From DAITPV01 sp050692555 (lineage in GTDB: Bacteria > Actinomycetota > UBA4738 > CALAEC01), in the NCBI GenBank assembly GCA_050692555.1, contig JBOGVS010000012.1, positions 1-64,000 on the forward strand: a DNA stretch of 64,000 nucleotides. Reading direction: 5' to 3'. The notes under the pieces were generated by a model, which saw nothing but the letters and a program-made list of their open reading frames with translations, did not search any database and had not been told where the DNA came from. Position numbers and translations under genes: made by a program. Positions 61,026-64,000 of the stretch are shown one piece after another; positions within the stretch are counted from its first letter, which is position 1, and each line of letters starts with the position of its first letter.

Positions 61026-61985
61026 TCAGGTGATGGCCGCCTCGAGCGTGGCCTCGACCCCCAGGGATCCCGGGTGTCGGCCCAGCGGGCCGATCGAGGG
61101 CAGGGTGACCCCGGCGGCCCGGTACTCCTCGATCTTGGCCCTCACCGAGGCCGGGTCACCGATCCCCGCGTAGTCGTCCACGAAAGCGTCCGACACCCCT
61201 CCTCCTCCATCGACCATCCCGAGGTCCTCCTGGTGGCCCCCGGCAGCGATGGCCTTCCGGTAGAACGGCAGCTGGGTGTACGGGAACGCCCGGGACCGGA
61301 ATACGTCTCTGGCCGCCTCGGCGTTCTCGGTGAGCCCCACCGGGACCGCGGCCACTACCTCGAACGTGTTTGGGTCCCGGCCGTGTTCTGCCAGGGCCTC
61401 GAGCAGCACCGGCCGAACGGTCTCGCGGATGTACGCCGGATTGCACATCCACAGGATCACGCCGTCGGCGACCTCCGCGGCGAGTCGGAGCATGTTGGGC
61501 CCCAGCGCCGCCAACAGGATGGGGATGCCCTGGCGGGGCGAGCCGTATCCCATGAACCCAAACCGGGCGGTGTAGTGGTTTCCCTCGAGCTCGGTTCGGC
61601 CACGCTCGAGGATGTCGCGGACGATCGTGGCGTACTCGCGCATCCTGCCGACTGGGTCGTCGATCGTCTGTCCGTACCACCCCTCTACCGTCACCTTGTG
61701 GCTGACCCCGATCCCCAGGCGGAGACGGCCTCTGGACACCTCGTCGAGCGTGGCCGCCTCCATGGCCATCAGCGCGGGATGCCGGAGGACGATGGGGACC
61801 ACTCCGGTGCCCAGCCCGATCCGCTCTGTGTGGTGAGCGTAGTGGCCGAGGAGCTGGAGGGGCTCCCGGGCGGCGATGTGGGTCACCCACACGCTGTCGT
61901 ACCCAAGGGACTCGGCCAGCCGGACCCGCTCCACACCCTGGTCGAGCGACCGGCCCGGTTCGAGCGAGCACGCCAGGTGGCTCAC
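61026..61985 (-). CDS. LLM-class F420-dependent oxidoreductase
   Basis: A 319-residue TIM-barrel oxidoreductase of the luciferase-like group. LAESLGYDSVWVTH, RIGLGTGVVPIVLRHPA, RGRLRLGIGVSHKVTVEGWY and GIPILLAALGPNMLRLAAEVADG are typical; actinobacterial members use F420. Substrate unknown. GTG start 6 bp from TAGGAT (61997-61992). Convergent with cysS with a 3-bp gap. Part of its 5' end is repeated at 62948-62991. Confidence 0.85.
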   Translation of the reverse strand: MSHLACSLEPGRSLDQGVERVRLAESLGYDSVWVTHIAAREPLQLLGHYAHHTERIGLGTGVVPIVLRHPALMAMEAATLDEVSRGRLRLGIGVSHKVTVEGWYGQTIDDPVGRMREYATIVRDILERGRTELEGNHYTARFGFMGYGSPRQGIPILLAALGPNMLRLAAEVADGVILWMCNPAYIRETVRPVLLEALAEHGRDPNTFEVVAAVPVGLTENAEAARDVFRSRAFPYTQLPFYRKAIAAGGHQEDLGMVDGGGGVSDAFVDDYAGIGDPASVRAKIEEYRAAGVTLPSIGPLGRHPGSLGVEATLEAAIT

Positions 61986-61997
61986 CGGCGCATCCTA

Positions 61998-62348
61998 CTC
62001 CGCGAGCGATGGAGCAGTCCCTGTGACGAGTATCGGCGCGCGCCACCTCGCTTCCCCACTGGAATCCTGAACTTCGCGGTAGTAACCCTCGCTGCCGTGT
62101 CGGGGCTCTTCTAGCTCCTGTACCAGGAGCGGTCCGGGCCGATTCTCCGCGAGTTCGCCCGGCACGTCGACGAGGGGGACTCCCGAGCAGCTAAGACCTT
62201 CTCGCCCCCTCGTTCACACAGCTCCTTGGTCCGGTCGCCGTGGGCACCCGACGGCTCGCCGAGCTGGACGGGCAGTTCCAGGCGGGTTTCGAGCTGTCGT
62301 ATAATCCGTGTAACTGGAACCGCAACAATCTGGCGTAGTGGTGAGAGA
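61998..62348. other. Gap without an intact gene, possible gene debris
   Basis: This 351-base stretch holds a perfect hairpin GCTCCTG-TAC-CAGGAGC (62114-62130) and plus-strand fragments that look protein-like but lie in shifted frames: SGPILREFARHVDEGD (from about 62134) and LAELDGQFQAGFELSYNPCN to a TAG at 62337-62339. They may be pieces of one decayed gene. A TATAAT box is at 62300-62305 for the next gene. Confidence 0.35.
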
Positions 62349-62777
62349 GTGACGCCCCTGCCCAATGGCATCTCGCGATTCTCGAGAATACTGGCCTTAC
62401 TTGGACTTGTAGGGTCGACCGGGGTGGGCATATGGTTGGCGACCTTCTCCTGCTTCTATCGGGGATTTACCCCCGCGCCCGCTGGTTCGGGCCGTTTGGT
62501 GGGCGATCCAGTCTGCGGAGGATCTTTCCTTGACCATAACGGCATAGTAGGCGGGGTTCTTTTGGCTCTGCCCCTGGTCTTGTCGGTCAGTCAGGTCCTC
62601 GCTCTCCGCTACCTTGGGCATGGATGGCTCGTCTGGGGGCCTGCGGTTCTCTTCATCCTCTACTTATTGGCAACCATTACTTCAATGGGAATCCTGTACC
62701 TGCCTGCATCGGCGGCCCACATCGTCTCTGCGATCGTCGCAAGGAGAACGACCCACGTGACAGCCCGAGGCAGTTAG
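62349..62777 (+). CDS. Hypothetical membrane protein, lower GC
   Basis: A 142-residue protein with three or four hydrophobic segments (ILALLGLVGSTGVGIWLA, GVLLALPLVLSVSQVLAL, VWGPAVLFILYLLATI). Not recognised. GTG start with GAGAGAG before it and a TATAAT box 43 bp upstream. Codon use is less GC-biased than neighbours, so recent acquisition is possible. Confidence 0.5.
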   Translation: MTPLPNGISRFSRILALLGLVGSTGVGIWLATFSCFYRGFTPAPAGSGRLVGDPVCGGSFLDHNGIVGGVLLALPLVLSVSQVLALRYLGHGWLVWGPAVLFILYLLATITSMGILYLPASAAHIVSAIVARRTTHVTARGS

Positions 62778-62793
62778 GGTCCGCCACAAGCAT

Positions 62794-62980
62794 TCAGGCC
62801 TTCGGGAGCCCTAGCATCTTGGCCATGTTGGAGCGGAGGATCTCCGAGGTCCCCTCGTAGAGACGCATCGCCCCGGATATCCCGGTACCAGACGTTCAAG
62901 CCTAGCTCGGTCATCAATCCCTGCCTTCCATGGACCTGGATGCACCGGCCCGGTTCGAGCGACCACGCCAGGTGGCTCAC
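62794..62980 (-). pseudogene. Chimeric pseudogene: LLM 5' end joined to an acyl-CoA dehydrogenase 3' end
   Basis: The minus strand opens with GTG and MSHLAWSLEPGR, nearly identical to the start of the LLM gene at 61985, then runs directly into CIQVHGRQGLMTELGLNVWY and, after a one-base shift near 62875, MRLYEGTSEILRSNMAKMLG. The last two parts are the C-terminus of an acyl-CoA dehydrogenase, different from the intact one at 58445. A deletion has joined two genes, and a frameshift has since broken the product. Confidence 0.75.
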
Positions 62981-62992
62981 GGCGCATCGTAG

Positions 62993-63406
62993 CTACCTGG
63001 CTTGGGCCACGCGAAAGTTGTTTCCCGACGGGTCCCGGAACCCGGCATCGATGCCGTAGGGCTGCTCCGTCGGCTCCTGAACGAACTCGACGCCGCGGCT
63101 CTTGAGCTCCTCGTAGGTGGTCCAGATGTCGTCGGTGGTGAAGAACAGGCCGCCGGCGGCACCTCTGGCCACCAGCTCCTGGATCTGTTCCCGCGTGGCT
63201 TCGTCGAATACTGGTGGGCCCGGCACGGCCAGGAGGGTGATCGCCACGTCCGGCTGGCCGGGCACGCCTACGGTGAGCCACCGGAAGTTCATCTCGGGCA
63301 CGGTGACGTCCTCGCGAAGCTCCAACCCCAGCTTCTCGGTGTAGAACGCAAGGGCCTCGTCCTGGTCGTGCACCCAGACCTGCGTGTGCGTCAGTTGCTT
63401 CAGCAT
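62993..63406 (-). CDS. VOC-family (glyoxalase/bleomycin-resistance fold) protein
   Basis: A 137-residue protein with two beta-alpha-beta-beta-beta units: HTQVWVHDQDEALAFYTEKLG in the first, GGLFFTTDDIWTTYEELKSRG and GIDAGFRDPSGNNFRV in the second. The metal residues His and Glu of lyases are only partly in place. Binding of a small ligand or drug is possible. ATG overlaps the araC gene stop by 7 nt, so both are made together. Confidence 0.85.
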   Translation of the reverse strand: MLKQLTHTQVWVHDQDEALAFYTEKLGLELREDVTVPEMNFRWLTVGVPGQPDVAITLLAVPGPPVFDEATREQIQELVARGAAGGLFFTTDDIWTTYEELKSRGVEFVQEPTEQPYGIDAGFRDPSGNNFRVAQAR

Positions 63407-63831
63407 GCGGATCCTCCGGTTCGGGAGCCGTCGGCTGGACTGGGCCGCGCGTACGCCTGGAGCACGCAGGTCGGCACGCGTACGTTGGCGAGCGCGGGTG
63501 GGTGTGCGGCGCGGTAGGCGGTCGGAGACAGTCCGAACGTCCGGCCGAAGCTCGTGGTGAACGACCCGACGCTGCGGAGCCCGACGGCGGCGCAGATGTC
63601 CAGCACCGTGCGGTCCGTGTTGCGCAGGAGCGCAGCGGCGCGCTCCAGCCGACGGGTCAGGAGGTACTGGTGCGGCGGCACGCCGAACGCCCGGCGGAAT
63701 TCCCGGCTGAAGTGCGCGGCTGAAAGACGTGCAGCGTCGGCAAGCCTTGACACGTCGAGCGCCTCGCAGTAGCGAGCGTCGATGAGGTCCTTGGCACGAA
63801 CGAGATGCCGGAGCGGATGGACGGCCGTCAT
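63400..63831 (-). CDS. AraC-family transcriptional regulator (HTH only)
   Basis: A 143-residue protein with the two HTH motifs of AraC/XylS (DVSRLADAARLSAAHFSREF and TVLDICAAVGLRSVGSFTTS) at residues about 25-110 and no N-terminal sensor domain. The C-terminal 30 residues are unstructured. It should control the coupled VOC gene and perhaps the divergent hydrolase. Confidence 0.88.
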   Translation of the reverse strand: MTAVHPLRHLVRAKDLIDARYCEALDVSRLADAARLSAAHFSREFRRAFGVPPHQYLLTRRLERAAALLRNTDRTVLDICAAVGLRSVGSFTTSFGRTFGLSPTAYRAAHPPALANVRVPTCVLQAYARPSPADGSRTGGSAC

Positions 63832-63954
63832 CGCACTTACGTATCACGAGCAGGCGAGTCTGCGCTCGGACCCGCCGGGAAAATAGCACGTTTCGAGAGG
63901 ACAATCGCCACACTCCCGGGTAGCGTCGTCGTGCCCGGAACGAAGGGAGATGCC

Positions 63955-64000
63955 ATGGACTACGTGGAATCGAAGGACGGAACCAGGATCGCGTTCGATC
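63955..64000 (+). CDS. Alpha/beta hydrolase, N-terminal fragment (runs off the window)
   Basis: Fifteen codons are visible, MDYVESKDGTRIAFD, typical of the first strands of alpha/beta hydrolases. AAGGGAGATGCC before the ATG is a good ribosome site. The rest lies beyond the window, so the call is tentative. Confidence 0.5.
   Translation, partial: MDYVESKDGTRIAFD

Overview
The window is a high-GC, densely packed bacterial chromosome segment that reads as an uncultured or deep-branching actinobacterium (Actinomycetota). Support comes from a DUF4193 zinc-ribbon protein, an apolipoprotein N-acyltransferase/polyprenol-mannose synthase fusion as in mycobacteria, an F420-type luciferase-like oxidoreductase, a MerR regulator next to glycine decarboxylase as in Mycobacterium, and many genes whose -10 box (TANNNT) lies only 6-10 nt before the start codon, the signature of leaderless mRNAs. 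No rRNA, tRNA or CRISPR array was seen. Genes in operons usually overlap by 1-8 nt (ATGA/GTGA/TGATG junctions), which fixes most starts.

Layout. 1-5.6 kb: MerR regulator, a small PD-(D/E)XK-like protein, the split glycine decarboxylase gcvPA/gcvPB, a SRPBCC protein and a MerR-type HTH/adenylate cyclase fusion. 5.6-19.6 kb: a carbohydrate island with two divergent RbsABC-type sugar importers around a symmetric promoter region that carries an IclR-type operator. The right arm continues with an IclR regulator and a sugar-acid route (2-dehydro-3-deoxygalactonokinase, FAH-family enzyme, SMP-30 lactonase, zinc dehydrogenase, DapA-family aldolase); the left arm adds an SDR dehydrogenase. 19.6-20.4 kb: a gene remnant and a vapBC toxin-antitoxin pair, tail to tail with the siroheme/sulfite reductase operon (20.3-24.0 kb). 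That operon is preceded by a near-consensus promoter, a Cys-containing leader peptide and a terminator hairpin: a probable cysteine attenuator.

24-29 kb: HAD hydrolase, small membrane proteins, a PadR regulator with paired palindromic operators, lnt-ppm and DUF4193. 29.5-35.6 kb: a four-gene operon nurA-herA-mre11-rad50, the archaeal-type DNA end-resection set, unusual in a bacterium. 36-39 kb: 3-aminobutyryl-CoA ammonia-lyase and lysine 5,6-aminomutase (kal-kamE-kamD); the rest of the lysine route (lysine 2,3-aminomutase, a GNAT acetyltransferase, 3,5-diaminohexanoate dehydrogenase and an Lrp regulator) lies at 53-56.5 kb. Between them are small membrane proteins, a CrtI/PYROXD2-like oxidoreductase, an EamA transporter, a YtcJ-like amidohydrolase, a full histidine operon hisDCBHAFIG, a short stand-alone reverse transcriptase coupled to a PepX_C-like fragment, and an M20 dipeptidase. 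56.5-64 kb: a membrane AAA/FtsH-like protease, an acyl-CoA dehydrogenase divergent from cysS, an LLM oxidoreductase, a lower-GC decayed stretch with a chimeric pseudogene, an AraC-VOC pair and the start of an alpha/beta hydrolase.

The most notable content is the NurA-HerA-Mre11-Rad50 operon, the short reverse transcriptase, the Cys leader/attenuator in front of a sulfite reductase with DnaJ-type zinc motifs, and the 23-bp divergent overlapping promoter between kdd and lrp. All functions are read from sequence motifs and family knowledge; nothing was searched against a database.
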